NCBI RefSeq assembly: GCF_001279695.1
Contig: NZ_LGDD01000047.1
Span: 57,598-121,597 of the forward strand
DNA from: Streptomyces sp. WM6378
GTDB lineage: Bacteria > Actinomycetota > Actinomycetes > Streptomycetales > Streptomycetaceae
Length of the DNA: 64,000 bases
Direction of reading: 5' to 3'
A program made the translations under genes and the position numbers. Under the pieces are notes generated by a model. It ran no database searches, was not told where the DNA came from, and saw only the letters and a list, made by a program, of their open reading frames with translations. Below, one piece after another: positions 8,766-18,379 of this stretch (within the stretch, counting starts at the first letter, position 1; each line of letters starts with the position of its first letter).

Positions 8766-11087
8766 GTGGCCGAGGCGGCAGATTCCCAGGGGATGACTCC
8801 CTCTCCTGCCCGCCGGTGGCTGCGCCGCACAGCGGCGCTGCTCGTCGGCGCCCCTTTGTTCGCGGGCCTGCTGTCCGCCACGGCCGCCCCTGCGGCGCAC
8901 GCGGCCGAGGACGTGGTGGGCGGCCAGAGCGTCCAGGTGTCCCTCGACTCGGTGGCCCCCAAGGCCCCCGTCAAGAGCGACACGCTGACGATCTCCGGCA
9001 CGGTGACCAACAAGGGCAAGCAGGCCGTCACCAGCGCCCATGTGGGGCTCCGGGTGGGGGCGAAGCTGCCCGGACGCAGTGGGATCGACGAGACGGCCGC
9101 CCGCACCGCCTACGCGCCGGGCACCGACGGCGCGGAGGTCGCCGACGGCCCCACGGCCAAGTTCGCCAGACTGGAGGCGGGGGTCAGCCAGGACTTCACC
9201 CTCTCCGTGCCGGTCTCCAAGCTGGGCCTGGGCGAGGACGGGGTGTATCCGCTCGGCGTCTCGCTGTCCGGCCAGACCCCGACCCAGCAGTACGACCAGG
9301 TGCTCGGCATCCAGCGCACGTTCCTGCCGTGGCAGCCGGATGCCGTCGAGGGCAAGAAGAGCCAGCTCACCTTCCTGTGGCCGCTGATCTCCTCCTCCCA
9401 CCTCACCGCCCAGACCGGCTCGGACGCCCAGCAGACGCCGGTGTTCGCCGACGACTCTCTGGCCAGGGACATCGGCCCCGGCGGCAGGCTGGAGCAGATG
9501 GTCTCGCTCGGCAAGCAATTGCCCGTGACCTGGGTGATCGACCCCGACCTGCTGGCCACCGTCGACGCGATGACCCGCAACTACAAGATCAAGGCCGGCG
9601 ACAACCTGGTCACCGGCACCAGCCAGGACGTGGCCAAGGCGTGGCTGAGTTCGCTGGAGGCCGCGGTGCAGGGCGAGAAGGTCGTCGCGCTGCCGTTCGC
9701 CGACCCCGACCTGGCCTCGCTCGCCCACCACGGCAGGGACGTCCCCGGCTCGCTGGGCCATCTGCAGAGCGCCACCGAGGTCGCGCAGAAGACCATCGAC
9801 ACGATCCTGCACGTGACCCCGTCGGTCGACTACTCATGGCCCGTGGACGGCGCCGTCGACCCGTCGATCGTCGACGTGGCCACCTCGGCCGGCGCGCACA
9901 ACGTGATCGCACGCAGCGACAGCCTGCGGGACGGCGCCCTCGCGTACGCGCCCACGGCTACCAGGCCGATCGGCGGCGGCGCCAACGCGATCGTCGCCGA
10001 CGCCCGGCTCTCCACCGCCTTCCAGGGCGATATGTCCATGGCCGACACCTCGACCCTGGCCGTGCAGAAGTTCCTCGCGCAGACCCTCTCGATCACGCTC
10101 CAGGACACCGAGAAGCAGCGCAGCATCGTCGTCGCCCCGCAGCGGATGCCGACCGTCAGCCAGGCGCAGACGATGGCCGCCGCCCTGCACGCGCTGGATC
10201 CGCAGCGCTGGACCCAGCCCCTCGACCTGTCCGCGGCGGCCACGGCCAAGCCCGACCCGCTCGCCGCCACCAAGGTGCCCGGCGCGGGCGCGTACCCGGA
10301 CGCGCTGCGCCAGCAGGAACTGCCGCTCGACGCCTTCCAGGACATGAAGAACACCCAGGGCACCCTGGACCGGTTCAAGGTCATCCTGACCGCGCCCGAC
10401 CGAGTGGTTACGCCCTTCGGCAACGCGATCAACCGCGAGATGTCAACGTCCTGGCGCGGCGACTCGGGCGGCGGCCAGAACTACCGGGCCGGCGTTCAGC
10501 TCTACCTGGACGGTCTGGCCGACCAGGTCCACCTCATCCAGAAGTCGACCGCCACCATGTCGGGGCGCAGCGCCACCCTCGCCGTCACCGTGCAGAACAA
10601 GCTGGTACAGGGCGTCGACCACCTGGTGCTGAGACTCCAGCCGAAGAGCCCCACCCGCCTACAACTGGGCGATGACGGCAACGCGATCGGCGAACAGCCG
10701 GTCAAGGTGGACGGCGACCGCAGCCAGTCGGTGAAGTTCACCGCCATCGCCAACGCCAACGGCCCCGTTCCGGTGACCGCTCGGCTCTACACCGAGGACG
10801 GCACGCCGTACGGTGAGCCGATGGAGTTCACCGTCCAGGTCTCCGAGATCACTCCGACGGTGATGCTGGTCATCGCCGGCGGTGTCCTGCTCCTGGTGCT
10901 CGCCGGCATCAGGATGTACACCCACCGCAAGCGCTCCATGGCTCGCGAGGAGTCCGAGGACAACGACGACCCCGGTCAGTCGAACGGTTCGGCGGACGCC
11001 GATCCCGGGCAGCCGAGTGACCCGACACCGGACACCGGTCCGGAAAGCGGGGCCGCACCCGGCCCGGGTGAGAAAGTGGACCATTGA
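8766..11087 (+). CDS. Secreted, membrane-anchored DUF6049 protein
   Basis: 773 aa from the chosen GTG, which follows GAGGGACGG. A signal peptide (TAALLVGAPLFAGLL, cleavage near AAHA/AE) precedes a large extracytoplasmic domain and a C-terminal membrane helix with a basic stop (RMYTHRKR) and an acidic cytoplasmic tail. It matches the family of mycobacterial Rv3909, always just upstream of the MurJ gene, so a peptidoglycan-precursor-related role is inferred from context; no catalytic motif was seen. An upstream in-frame ATG at 8715 is possible but lacks a ribosome site. Confidence 0.85.
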   Translation: MAEAADSQGMTPSPARRWLRRTAALLVGAPLFAGLLSATAAPAAHAAEDVVGGQSVQVSLDSVAPKAPVKSDTLTISGTVTNKGKQAVTSAHVGLRVGAKLPGRSGIDETAARTAYAPGTDGAEVADGPTAKFARLEAGVSQDFTLSVPVSKLGLGEDGVYPLGVSLSGQTPTQQYDQVLGIQRTFLPWQPDAVEGKKSQLTFLWPLISSSHLTAQTGSDAQQTPVFADDSLARDIGPGGRLEQMVSLGKQLPVTWVIDPDLLATVDAMTRNYKIKAGDNLVTGTSQDVAKAWLSSLEAAVQGEKVVALPFADPDLASLAHHGRDVPGSLGHLQSATEVAQKTIDTILHVTPSVDYSWPVDGAVDPSIVDVATSAGAHNVIARSDSLRDGALAYAPTATRPIGGGANAIVADARLSTAFQGDMSMADTSTLAVQKFLAQTLSITLQDTEKQRSIVVAPQRMPTVSQAQTMAAALHALDPQRWTQPLDLSAAATAKPDPLAATKVPGAGAYPDALRQQELPLDAFQDMKNTQGTLDRFKVILTAPDRVVTPFGNAINREMSTSWRGDSGGGQNYRAGVQLYLDGLADQVHLIQKSTATMSGRSATLAVTVQNKLVQGVDHLVLRLQPKSPTRLQLGDDGNAIGEQPVKVDGDRSQSVKFTAIANANGPVPVTARLYTEDGTPYGEPMEFTVQVSEITPTVMLVIAGGVLLLVLAGIRMYTHRKRSMAREESEDNDDPGQSNGSADADPGQPSDPTPDTGPESGAAPGPGEKVDH

Positions 11088-11132
11088 GCTATGTCGTGGC
11101 CGGTCGGCCGGGGACGATGAGGTGGGGTAACC

Positions 11133-13301
11133 ATGAACGCGCCGTACGACGGTGACCGTGGGCAGGGCGCTGGCAGCGGTGCCGCGCCCTCCGGGGGCAT
11201 GCCTCCGGCACCCGCCCAGCCGGGCCAGGTCCCGCCGCCGCAGTCCGCGCCTGACCCGTACGTCCAGGACGCCTACGCCTACGACCCCTACCGGTCGCAG
11301 GACCTCTCCGCCCAGGACCCGGTGACCGAGGCGCTCTACGACCGCGCCGCGCACCCGCCGCCGCCCCCGGGCACCTACGCCGAGCAGCCGCCGCTCTACC
11401 AGCAGCCCGCCGCCCAGCAGTACGCGCCCGACCCGCGGATCTGGGCGCAGACCCCGCCGCCCGAGCCCGAGGGCCCCTCGCGCCACCTGCCCTACGGGGA
11501 CGACGCGAGGACCACGCAGTTCGTGGGCGTCGACGACCTGGTCACCCAGGCGGGTGAGGAACTTCCCGAGCAGGACGCGTTCGCCCACCTCTACCGGGAC
11601 CAGCAGCAGGCGGGCCAGCCCCCGGCGCCCGCGGCAGCGGAACCGGCCCCCGCTCCGCCCCGGAAGCCAGCTGGCCGCGCCTCCAGCCTGATGAAGTCCA
11701 GCGCCGTGATGGCGGCGGGCACGCTGGTGTCCCGCCTCACCGGCTTCGTACGCAGCCTGGTGATCACCGCGGCGCTGGGTGCCGCGCTGCTCGGTGACAC
11801 GTTCACCATCGCGCTCACCCTGCCGACGATGATCTACATCCTCACCGTCGGCGGCGGCCTGAACTCGGTGTTCGTGCCCCAGCTGGTGCGCTCCATGAAG
11901 GACGACGAGGACGGCGGCGAGGCCTACGCCAACCGTCTCCTCACCCTCGTCATGGTCGCGCTCGGCGCCATCGTCGCGCTCGCCGTCATCGGGGCGCCGC
12001 TGCTGATCCAGCTGATGTCGCCGACCATCGGCAACGACGCGGCCGCGAACAGCGTCGCCGTCACGTTCGCCCGCTACTGCCTGCCCACGATCTTCTTCAT
12101 GGGTGTGCACGTGGTGATGGGCCAGATCCTCAACGCCCGCGGCAAGTTCGGCGCGATGATGTGGACCCCGGTCCTCAACAACGTCGTGATGATCTGCACG
12201 TTCGGCCTGTTCATCTGGGTCTACGGCACCTCCGCCGAGTCCCACATGGGCGTCCAGACCATCCCGCACGACGGTGTCCGGCTGCTCGGCATCGGCACCC
12301 TGCTCGGCCTGGTCGTGCAGGCCCTGGCGATGCTTCCGTACCTCCGCGAGACCGGCTTCCGCTTCCGGCCGCGCTTCGACTGGAAGGGCCACGGGCTCGG
12401 CAAGACGGTCAAGCTCGCCAAGTGGACCGTGATGTTCGTACTGGCCAACCAGGCCGGAGTCATCGTCGTCACCCGCTTCGCCACGGCCGCGGGCAAGGAA
12501 TCGGGGCGTTCCGGCGCCGGCTTCCTCGCCTACTCCAACGCCCAGCTGATCTGGGGCATGCCGCAGGCCATCATCACCGTCTCGGTCATGGCAGCCCTGC
12601 TGCCGCGCATCTCGCGTGCCGCGCACGACAACGACCCCGGCGCGGTCCGCGACGACATCTCGCAGGGCCTGCGGAACTCGGCGGTCGCGATCGTGCCGGT
12701 CGCCTTCGCCTTCCTCGCGCTCGGCGTCCCCATGTGCACCCTGCTGTACGCGTCCAGCGGCGTCCAGGCCGCCCAGTCCATGGGCTTCATCCTGATGGCC
12801 TTCGCACTCGGCCTGATCCCGTACTCCGTGCAGTACGTCGTCCTGCGCGGCTTCTACGCGTACGAGGACACCCGCACGCCCTTCTACAACACGGTCATCG
12901 TGGCCGCCGTCAACGCGGCCGCCTCGGCCGTCTGCTACGTAGTGCTGCCCGCCCGATGGGCGGTCGTGGGCATGGCCGCCGCATACGGCCTGGCCTACGC
13001 CGTGGGCGTCGGGGTGGCCTGGCGACGGCTGCGCAACCGGCTGGGCGGCGATCTGGACGGCGCGCACGTACTGCGTACGTACGCCCGCCTCTGCCTCGCC
13101 GCGGTGCCGGCCGCGGTGGTCGGTGGCGCGGTCGGCTTCGGCCTGCTGAAGTTCCTGGGCGAGGGCGCGGGAGGATCGGTCGTGGCGCTGGTCGCCGGCG
13201 GTGCCGTGCTGCTCGGAGTCTTCTTCGTCGCGGCCAAGCGGATGCGCATCGAAGAGCTCAACGCCATGGTCGGAATGGTGCGCGGGCGGCTCGGCCGCTG
13301 A
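11133..13301 (+). CDS. murJ: Lipid II flippase MurJ (MviN)
   Basis: 722 aa. The first ~185 residues are a Pro/Gln/Tyr-rich cytoplasmic extension; the rest is a polytopic MviN domain with about 14 helices, beginning SSAVMAAGTLVSRLTGFVRS. It moves lipid II across the membrane for peptidoglycan synthesis. Unlike the mycobacterial protein it ends after the membrane domain (RGRLGR stop) and has no fused pseudokinase; that part is the next gene. ATG with GAGGTGGGG ribosome site, 45 bp after the DUF6049 gene. Confidence 0.95.
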   Translation: MNAPYDGDRGQGAGSGAAPSGGMPPAPAQPGQVPPPQSAPDPYVQDAYAYDPYRSQDLSAQDPVTEALYDRAAHPPPPPGTYAEQPPLYQQPAAQQYAPDPRIWAQTPPPEPEGPSRHLPYGDDARTTQFVGVDDLVTQAGEELPEQDAFAHLYRDQQQAGQPPAPAAAEPAPAPPRKPAGRASSLMKSSAVMAAGTLVSRLTGFVRSLVITAALGAALLGDTFTIALTLPTMIYILTVGGGLNSVFVPQLVRSMKDDEDGGEAYANRLLTLVMVALGAIVALAVIGAPLLIQLMSPTIGNDAAANSVAVTFARYCLPTIFFMGVHVVMGQILNARGKFGAMMWTPVLNNVVMICTFGLFIWVYGTSAESHMGVQTIPHDGVRLLGIGTLLGLVVQALAMLPYLRETGFRFRPRFDWKGHGLGKTVKLAKWTVMFVLANQAGVIVVTRFATAAGKESGRSGAGFLAYSNAQLIWGMPQAIITVSVMAALLPRISRAAHDNDPGAVRDDISQGLRNSAVAIVPVAFAFLALGVPMCTLLYASSGVQAAQSMGFILMAFALGLIPYSVQYVVLRGFYAYEDTRTPFYNTVIVAAVNAAASAVCYVVLPARWAVVGMAAAYGLAYAVGVGVAWRRLRNRLGGDLDGAHVLRTYARLCLAAVPAAVVGGAVGFGLLKFLGEGAGGSVVALVAGGAVLLGVFFVAAKRMRIEELNAMVGMVRGRLGR

Positions 13302-13429
13302 GGCCGGAGCCCGCGCACAACCATCGTCGGCCACCGCGTGTCGTGCATAGTGCCGGACTGTGGGCACAATTGGCATGACTTTGCATGGCTGGCCTACAGC
13401 ACGCAACGGATGGGGAGGCAGGAGCGACG

Positions 13430-15178
13430 GTGGCGGAACGTAGCACGGCTGCCGTCGACGTGGCCGACAACAGCGGCGACAACCCGCTGACCGCCAAGGC
13501 GGACAAGGCGACGACCGACGGGGTGACGGAGTCCATCGACACGGCAGACACGGCAGACACGGCTGAGCAGAGCACGAACGGCACCGGCGGCGAGCGCAAG
13601 GCCAGTGAGCCGTCCATCGCGACGCCGGAACTGCACAGCGGTCACAAGCTGGCCAGACGCTACCGTCTCGAGGAGTGCGTCACCCGTCTGGACGGTTTCA
13701 GCAGCTGGCGTGCGGTCGACGAGAAGCTCCGCCGGGCCGTCGGCGTCCATCTGCTGCCCGCCGACCACCCGCGGGCGCGCTCCGTACTGGCCGCAGCCCG
13801 CTCGTCAGCGCTGCTCGGCGACCCCCGCTTCGTGCAGGTCCTGGACGCCGTCGAGGAGAACGACCTCGTCTACGTCGTCCACGAGTGGCTGCCCGACGCC
13901 ACCGAGCTCACCGCCCTGCTGGCACTCGGCCCGCTGGAAGCGCACGACGCCTACCAGATGGTCACGCAGGTCTCCCAGGCCATGGCGGCCGCCCACCGCG
14001 AGGGCCTCGCCCACCTCAGGCTCACCCCGAGCGCGGTCCTGCGGACCTCCACGGGTCAGTACCGCATCCGCGGCCTGGCCGTCGCCGCGGCGCTGCGCGG
14101 CATCAGCTCCGATACCCCGCAGCGAAGCGACACCGAGGCCATCGGCGCCCTCCTGTACGCCGTCCTCACCCAGCGGTGGCCGTACGAGAGCGATGCCTAC
14201 GGTCTGCACGGGCTGCCCAAGGGGGTCGGCCTGATCGCCCCCGACCAGGTACGGGCGGGCGTCCACCGGGGCCTCTCGGAGCTCGCCATGCGGGCCCTGG
14301 TCAACGACGGGGCCACCGCGTCCCGCCAGGAGCCGCCCTGCACCACCCCGGACGAGCTGGTCAAGGCCGTCGGGGAGATGCCGCGCATCCGCCCTCCGGA
14401 GCCCGCGTTCACCGCCCCGCCCGAGTACCAGCGCACCACCTACCAGCAGGGGACGTATGGCCGCCCGGCCGCCGGCCCCGGCCCCTCCGTCACCCAGCCC
14501 GTGACGCCTCCGCCCCCGGCCCTCCAGGGACGCACCGGCAAGGCGCTCAAGTGGGCAGTCTCGGCGCTCCTCATCGCCGCGCTGGGCCTCGGCAGCTGGC
14601 AGCTCGCCGACGCCTTGCTCAACCGCGACAAGGGCGGCTCCACCGAGACGGGGAACACCCAGACGACGGACCACGGGAACGGGGACGGAGACAAGCCGAA
14701 GGCTCCCGTGCCGATCAAGATCCAGGATGCTCAGGAGTACGCGCCGGACGGGTCGCCGCAGAACGCGGCCGACGTCAAGAACACGTACGACGGCAGCACG
14801 GCGAGCTACTGGCGCACCAAGAAATTCAACGACGGCCCCGACTTGGTGCCGTCGGTGAAGACCGGCGTCGGGATCGTCTACGACCTCGGCTCGGCCAAGG
14901 ACATCTCGACCGCGTCGATACTGTTGCGCTACGGCGGCGATCACACCACCATCACGCTGTACGCGACGGACTCGCTTTCCCCGTCGTCACCGGTCAAGTC
15001 GATGCAACAGATCGCCACCATCAAGACCAGTGACACCAAGGCCAATCTGAAGGCGAACACCCCGGTCAAGTCGCGGTACGTACTGCTCTGGATGACGGCC
15101 ATGCCGTACTCGGCCCAGGACAACTACAGCGGCGAGGGCTTCAAGCAGGCCATCACCGACGTGAAGTTCGCCGGCTGA
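13430..15178 (+). CDS. Membrane pseudokinase with extracytoplasmic C-terminal domain (MurJ partner)
   Basis: 582 aa. A Thr/Ala/Asp-rich N-terminus precedes a kinase-like fold (about 70-320) in which the catalytic HRD is replaced (HLRLTPSAVL) and DFG is lost, so phosphotransfer is unlikely. A Pro-rich linker, one membrane helix (ALKWAVSALLIAALGLGS) and a C-terminal discoidin/galactose-binding-like domain (YDGSTASYWRT) follow. This is the same order as the pseudokinase-TM-ectodomain half of mycobacterial MviN, which binds FhaA when phosphorylated by PknB. The GTG was chosen for its GGAGGCAGGAG ribosome site; an ATG at 13385 lacks one. Confidence 0.85.
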   Translation: MAERSTAAVDVADNSGDNPLTAKADKATTDGVTESIDTADTADTAEQSTNGTGGERKASEPSIATPELHSGHKLARRYRLEECVTRLDGFSSWRAVDEKLRRAVGVHLLPADHPRARSVLAAARSSALLGDPRFVQVLDAVEENDLVYVVHEWLPDATELTALLALGPLEAHDAYQMVTQVSQAMAAAHREGLAHLRLTPSAVLRTSTGQYRIRGLAVAAALRGISSDTPQRSDTEAIGALLYAVLTQRWPYESDAYGLHGLPKGVGLIAPDQVRAGVHRGLSELAMRALVNDGATASRQEPPCTTPDELVKAVGEMPRIRPPEPAFTAPPEYQRTTYQQGTYGRPAAGPGPSVTQPVTPPPPALQGRTGKALKWAVSALLIAALGLGSWQLADALLNRDKGGSTETGNTQTTDHGNGDGDKPKAPVPIKIQDAQEYAPDGSPQNAADVKNTYDGSTASYWRTKKFNDGPDLVPSVKTGVGIVYDLGSAKDISTASILLRYGGDHTTITLYATDSLSPSSPVKSMQQIATIKTSDTKANLKANTPVKSRYVLLWMTAMPYSAQDNYSGEGFKQAITDVKFAG

Positions 15179-15204
15179 CCGAAACGGCAGGGGGAGGCTC
15201 ACCG

Positions 15205-15909
15205 TTGGACGAAGCCACACTGGGCGACATAAGCGACCAGGATCTCCTGGCGCGCCATGTCGAGGGAGACCCCGACGCCTTCGGTGAGATCGTGCGGCGT
15301 CACCGCGACCGGCTCTGGGCAGTGGCGCTGCGCACGCTCGGCGACCGCGAGGAGGCCGCTGACGCCGTCCAGGACGCCCTCGTCTCCGCCTACCGGGCTG
15401 CTCACACCTTCCGCGGCCAGTCGGCCGTCACCACGTGGCTGCACCGCATCACCGTGAACGCCTGTCTCGACCGGGCCCGCAAGGCGGCCTCCCGCAAGAC
15501 GTCGCCGGTCGACGACACCGAACGCCTTGAGCAACTCCTTGAGCCACACGAGTCGGCCGAGGCACCCGCCGAACGGCAGGATCTGCACCGGCAGCTCATC
15601 GAGGCCCTGGGCACCCTCCCGCCGGACCAGCGCGCTGCACTCGTGTTGGTCGACATGCAGGGCTATGCAGTGGCGGAGGCAGCCGAAGTGCTCGATGTCC
15701 CCACCGGCACGGTGAAGAGCCGCTGCGCCCGTGGGCGGGCACGGCTGTTGCCGCTGCTCACTCATCTGCGCGCTGACGCGGGGGGTAGCGGTGAGTCCAG
15801 TGGGGGAAGGAACCGGACGCCGGGGACATCCGTCCCACCGGCGTCGGGCACGAACGATGCAGGACCGAGCGATTCGGCTGCCGTGAAGGGCGGAGGTGGG
15901 CGCGCGTGA
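15205..15909 (+). CDS. sigM: ECF RNA polymerase sigma factor, SigM type
   Basis: 234 aa. Region 2 (residues about 20-90, EAADAVQDALVSAYR) and region 4 (about 128-190, LPPDQRAALVLVDMQGY, then GTVKSRCARGRARL) are intact; the C-terminus is a Gly/Ser-rich tail. The start is TTG, fixed by CAGGGGGAGG upstream. The stop overlaps the anti-sigma start by 4 bp (GTGA), so the pair is translationally coupled. Position between the MurJ block and trxBA is the same as mycobacterial sigM; the stimulus it answers here is not visible. Confidence 0.95.
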   Translation: MDEATLGDISDQDLLARHVEGDPDAFGEIVRRHRDRLWAVALRTLGDREEAADAVQDALVSAYRAAHTFRGQSAVTTWLHRITVNACLDRARKAASRKTSPVDDTERLEQLLEPHESAEAPAERQDLHRQLIEALGTLPPDQRAALVLVDMQGYAVAEAAEVLDVPTGTVKSRCARGRARLLPLLTHLRADAGGSGESSGGRNRTPGTSVPPASGTNDAGPSDSAAVKGGGGRA

Positions 15910-16862
15910 CATCCACGACCGGAACGACACAACACCCGGACGTCTCGGAGATCTCCGAACTCACCGAGGGCCTTCTGCCGCCGTCCCGCACGGCGGACGT
16001 CCGTCGGCATCTGGAGGACTGCGCTCTCTGCGCCGATGTACGGGCGTCCCTCGAAGAAATCCGTGATCTGCTCGGCACGCTGCCCGGGCCGCAGCGCATG
16101 CCCGCGGACGTAGCCGGACGCATCGATGCAGCGCTCGCCGCGGAAGCACTGCTGAACGCCACGGCTCCCGACGACCCCACGCGTGAAACCACGCATGTTT
16201 CACGTGAAACAGCCGCTGCGGAGACCGAATCGGCCTCAGATCCCGTCCCGCTCGCCGCTGGAGCCCCCGTGCCGTCGGCCGACCGGCCTGCCGGGCACAG
16301 CCGCGCCGCCACCGGTCCCGGTCGCGCCGCCAAGGCACGACGCCGCCGTGCGGCCGTGCTCAGCACGGTCCTCGGGGCCGCTGCCATCGGAGCGGGGATC
16401 TTCTTCGTGCAGAACAGCCAGTCGCCCATGCCGTCCTCTCGCGCCGACCACATCACGTCCGGCACGCCCGTGCCCGGCGGCACCGTCTACTCCTCGGGCA
16501 TGCTTGAAGGGCGGGTTCAGTCACTTCTTGCGGCCCAGCACAGCCAGACCGCCCAGAGCGCTCCCTCGGCGAAGATCGCTCCGTCAACAAAGAACGCGCC
16601 CAGCGACGAGAACCCTTCGGACAGCGTGCGCTCCGCCGTCAGCGTCCCCGCCTGTGTCCAGGCAGCGACCGGGCAGACCTCTCGGGCGCCCCTGGCAGCC
16701 GAGCAGGGCACGTACGAGGGGGCCAAGGTGTATCTCGTGGTCCTGCCCGACCAGGCGAATCCTGCCAACGTGGAGGCCTACATCGTTGACGCTGCCTGCG
16801 AGAGCGCCGGGCCCTCGGCCCAGGGGAAACTTCTGCTGACCCACTCCTACCCGCGCCGCTGA
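15906..16862 (+). CDS. Membrane anti-sigma factor of SigM, zinc-motif type
   Basis: 318 aa. The N-terminal anti-sigma domain has the H-x3-C-x2-C motif (HLEDCALC, His35/Cys39/Cys42). A linker with a coding parS follows, then one membrane helix (about 156-175, VLSTVLGAAAIGAGIFFV) and an extracytoplasmic region of ~140 residues containing only two cysteines (VPACVQ and DAACES). It would hold SigM inactive at the membrane. Placement directly before trxBA makes a redox signal attractive but unproven. GTG start overlapping the sigM stop. Confidence 0.9.
   Translation: MTSTTGTTQHPDVSEISELTEGLLPPSRTADVRRHLEDCALCADVRASLEEIRDLLGTLPGPQRMPADVAGRIDAALAAEALLNATAPDDPTRETTHVSRETAAAETESASDPVPLAAGAPVPSADRPAGHSRAATGPGRAAKARRRRAAVLSTVLGAAAIGAGIFFVQNSQSPMPSSRADHITSGTPVPGGTVYSSGMLEGRVQSLLAAQHSQTAQSAPSAKIAPSTKNAPSDENPSDSVRSAVSVPACVQAATGQTSRAPLAAEQGTYEGAKVYLVVLPDQANPANVEAYIVDAACESAGPSAQGKLLLTHSYPRR
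16197..16210. other. parS site 6, inside the anti-sigma coding sequence
   Basis: Exact 14-mer within codons that spell HVSRET. It lies in the flexible linker before the membrane helix, where the encoded peptide is probably tolerated. Confidence 0.95.
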
Positions 16863-16904
16863 GGCCTGGCGAGGACCGAGTCGCCGCGTCGCCCGTCCGG
16901 CTCG

Positions 16905-16930
16905 GGAATGCATCCCCCGTAGGATCCGTT
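16905..16930 (+). promoter_or_regulatory. SigR-type promoter of trxBA
   Basis: GGAAT, exactly 18 bp, then GTT: a full match to the known SigR (disulfide-stress) consensus. It lies 71 bp before the trxB start. In S. coelicolor trxBA is an established SigR target, so the call agrees with known biology. Confidence 0.88.
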
Positions 16931-17001
16931 GGGTGGGGTGAGAGTCCTGGACCGGGGCCCCGACAGGCAGTAGGCAGTCCGCAGAGACGAGGAAGAAACC
17001 C

Positions 17002-17961
17002 GTGAGCGACGTCCGTAACGTGATCATCATTGGCTCGGGCCCGGCCGGATACACAGCCGCGCTGTACACCGCACGTGCGTCGCTGAAGCCGCTGGTGTTC
17101 GAGGGCGCCGTCACCGCCGGCGGTGCGCTGATGAACACCACCGAGGTGGAGAACTTCCCGGGCTTCCAGGACGGCATCATGGGCCCGGAGCTCATGGACA
17201 ACATGCGCGGCCAGGCCGAGCGCTTCGGCGCCGAGCTGGTCCCGGACGATGTCATCGCCGTCGACCTGACCGGGGACATCAAGACCGTCACGGACACCGC
17301 GGGCACGGTCCACCGCGCCAAGGCCGTCATCGTCACCACCGGCTCGCAGCACCGCAAGCTGGGCCTGGCCAACGAGGACAAGCTGTCCGGCCGCGGTGTC
17401 TCGTGGTGCGCCACGTGCGACGGCTTCTTCTTCAAGGACCAGGACATCGCCGTGGTCGGCGGCGGGGACACCGCAATGGAGGAGGCGACCTTCCTCTCGC
17501 GCTTCGCCAAGTCGGTCACGATCATCCACCGCCGCGACAGCCTGCGCGCCTCCAAGGCTATGCAGGAGCGCGCCTTCGCCGACGAGAAGATCAAGTTTGC
17601 GTGGGACAGCGAGGTCGCCGAGATCCACGGCGACCAGAAGCTCTCTGGCCTGACGCTGCGCAACACCAAGACCGGCGCCACCTCCGAGCTGCCGGTGACG
17701 GGCCTCTTCATCGCCGTGGGCCACGACCCGCGCACCGAGCTCTTCAAGGGCCAGCTCAACCTGGACGACGAGGGCTACCTGAAGGTCGACGCCCCGTCGA
17801 CCCGCACCAACCTGACGGGTGTCTTCGGCGCCGGCGATGTCGTCGACCACACCTACCGGCAGGCCATCACGGCCGCCGGCACCGGCTGCTCCGCCGCCCT
17901 CGACGCCGAGCGCTTCCTCGCCGCCCTGGCCGACAGCGAGAAGGCCGCAGCCGGCGTCTGA
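17002..17961 (+). CDS. trxB: Thioredoxin reductase
   Basis: 319 aa NADPH-dependent flavoprotein that reduces thioredoxin. FAD-binding GSGPAG is at 12-17, the redox disulfide CATC at 136-139, the NADPH-binding GGGDTA follows, and the C-terminal FAD motif is VFGAGDV. GTG start after GAGGAAG. The thioredoxin gene follows 51 bp later; both are probably driven from the SigR-type promoter. Confidence 0.98.
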   Translation: MSDVRNVIIIGSGPAGYTAALYTARASLKPLVFEGAVTAGGALMNTTEVENFPGFQDGIMGPELMDNMRGQAERFGAELVPDDVIAVDLTGDIKTVTDTAGTVHRAKAVIVTTGSQHRKLGLANEDKLSGRGVSWCATCDGFFFKDQDIAVVGGGDTAMEEATFLSRFAKSVTIIHRRDSLRASKAMQERAFADEKIKFAWDSEVAEIHGDQKLSGLTLRNTKTGATSELPVTGLFIAVGHDPRTELFKGQLNLDDEGYLKVDAPSTRTNLTGVFGAGDVVDHTYRQAITAAGTGCSAALDAERFLAALADSEKAAAGV

Positions 17962-18012
17962 TCCGCCCGTTCCAGCTTCCCCCCTCCCCCCAACACCCCC
18001 TAGGAGACTGCC

Positions 18013-18348
18013 GTGGCCGGCACCCTGAAGCACGTGACCGACGCCGACTTCGACGAGGTCGTCCTCAAGAGCGACAAGCCCGTCCTCGTGGACTTCTGGG
18101 CCGAGTGGTGCGGCCCGTGCCGCCAGATCGCCCCGTCGCTGGAGGCCATCGCCGCCGAGCACGGCGACCAGATCGAGATCGTCAAGCTCAACATCGACGA
18201 GAACCCGACGACCGCCGCCAAGTACGGCGTGATGTCGATCCCGACGCTGAACGTCTACCAGGGCGGCGAGGTCGCCAAGACGATCGTCGGCGCCAAGCCG
18301 AAGGCCGCGCTGCTGCGTGACCTCGACGTCTTCATCGCCGAGAAGTAA
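18013..18348 (+). CDS. trxA: Thioredoxin
   Basis: 111 aa, with the WCGPC active site (Cys33 and Cys36), the cis-proline loop (MSIPTLN) and the usual thioredoxin length. It keeps cytoplasmic proteins reduced and is the substrate of the neighbouring reductase. GTG start with TAGGAG ribosome site; second gene of the trxBA operon. Confidence 0.98.
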   Translation: MAGTLKHVTDADFDEVVLKSDKPVLVDFWAEWCGPCRQIAPSLEAIAAEHGDQIEIVKLNIDENPTTAAKYGVMSIPTLNVYQGGEVAKTIVGAKPKAALLRDLDVFIAEK

Positions 18349-18365
18349 GTCTCGACGCGCTCGTT

Positions 18366-18379
18366 GTTTCACGTGAAAC
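18366..18379. other. parS site 7
   Basis: Exact 14-mer, 17 bp after the trxA stop; most of it forms the base of the 18-bp stem between trxA and the convergent acetyltransferase gene. Confidence 0.95.
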
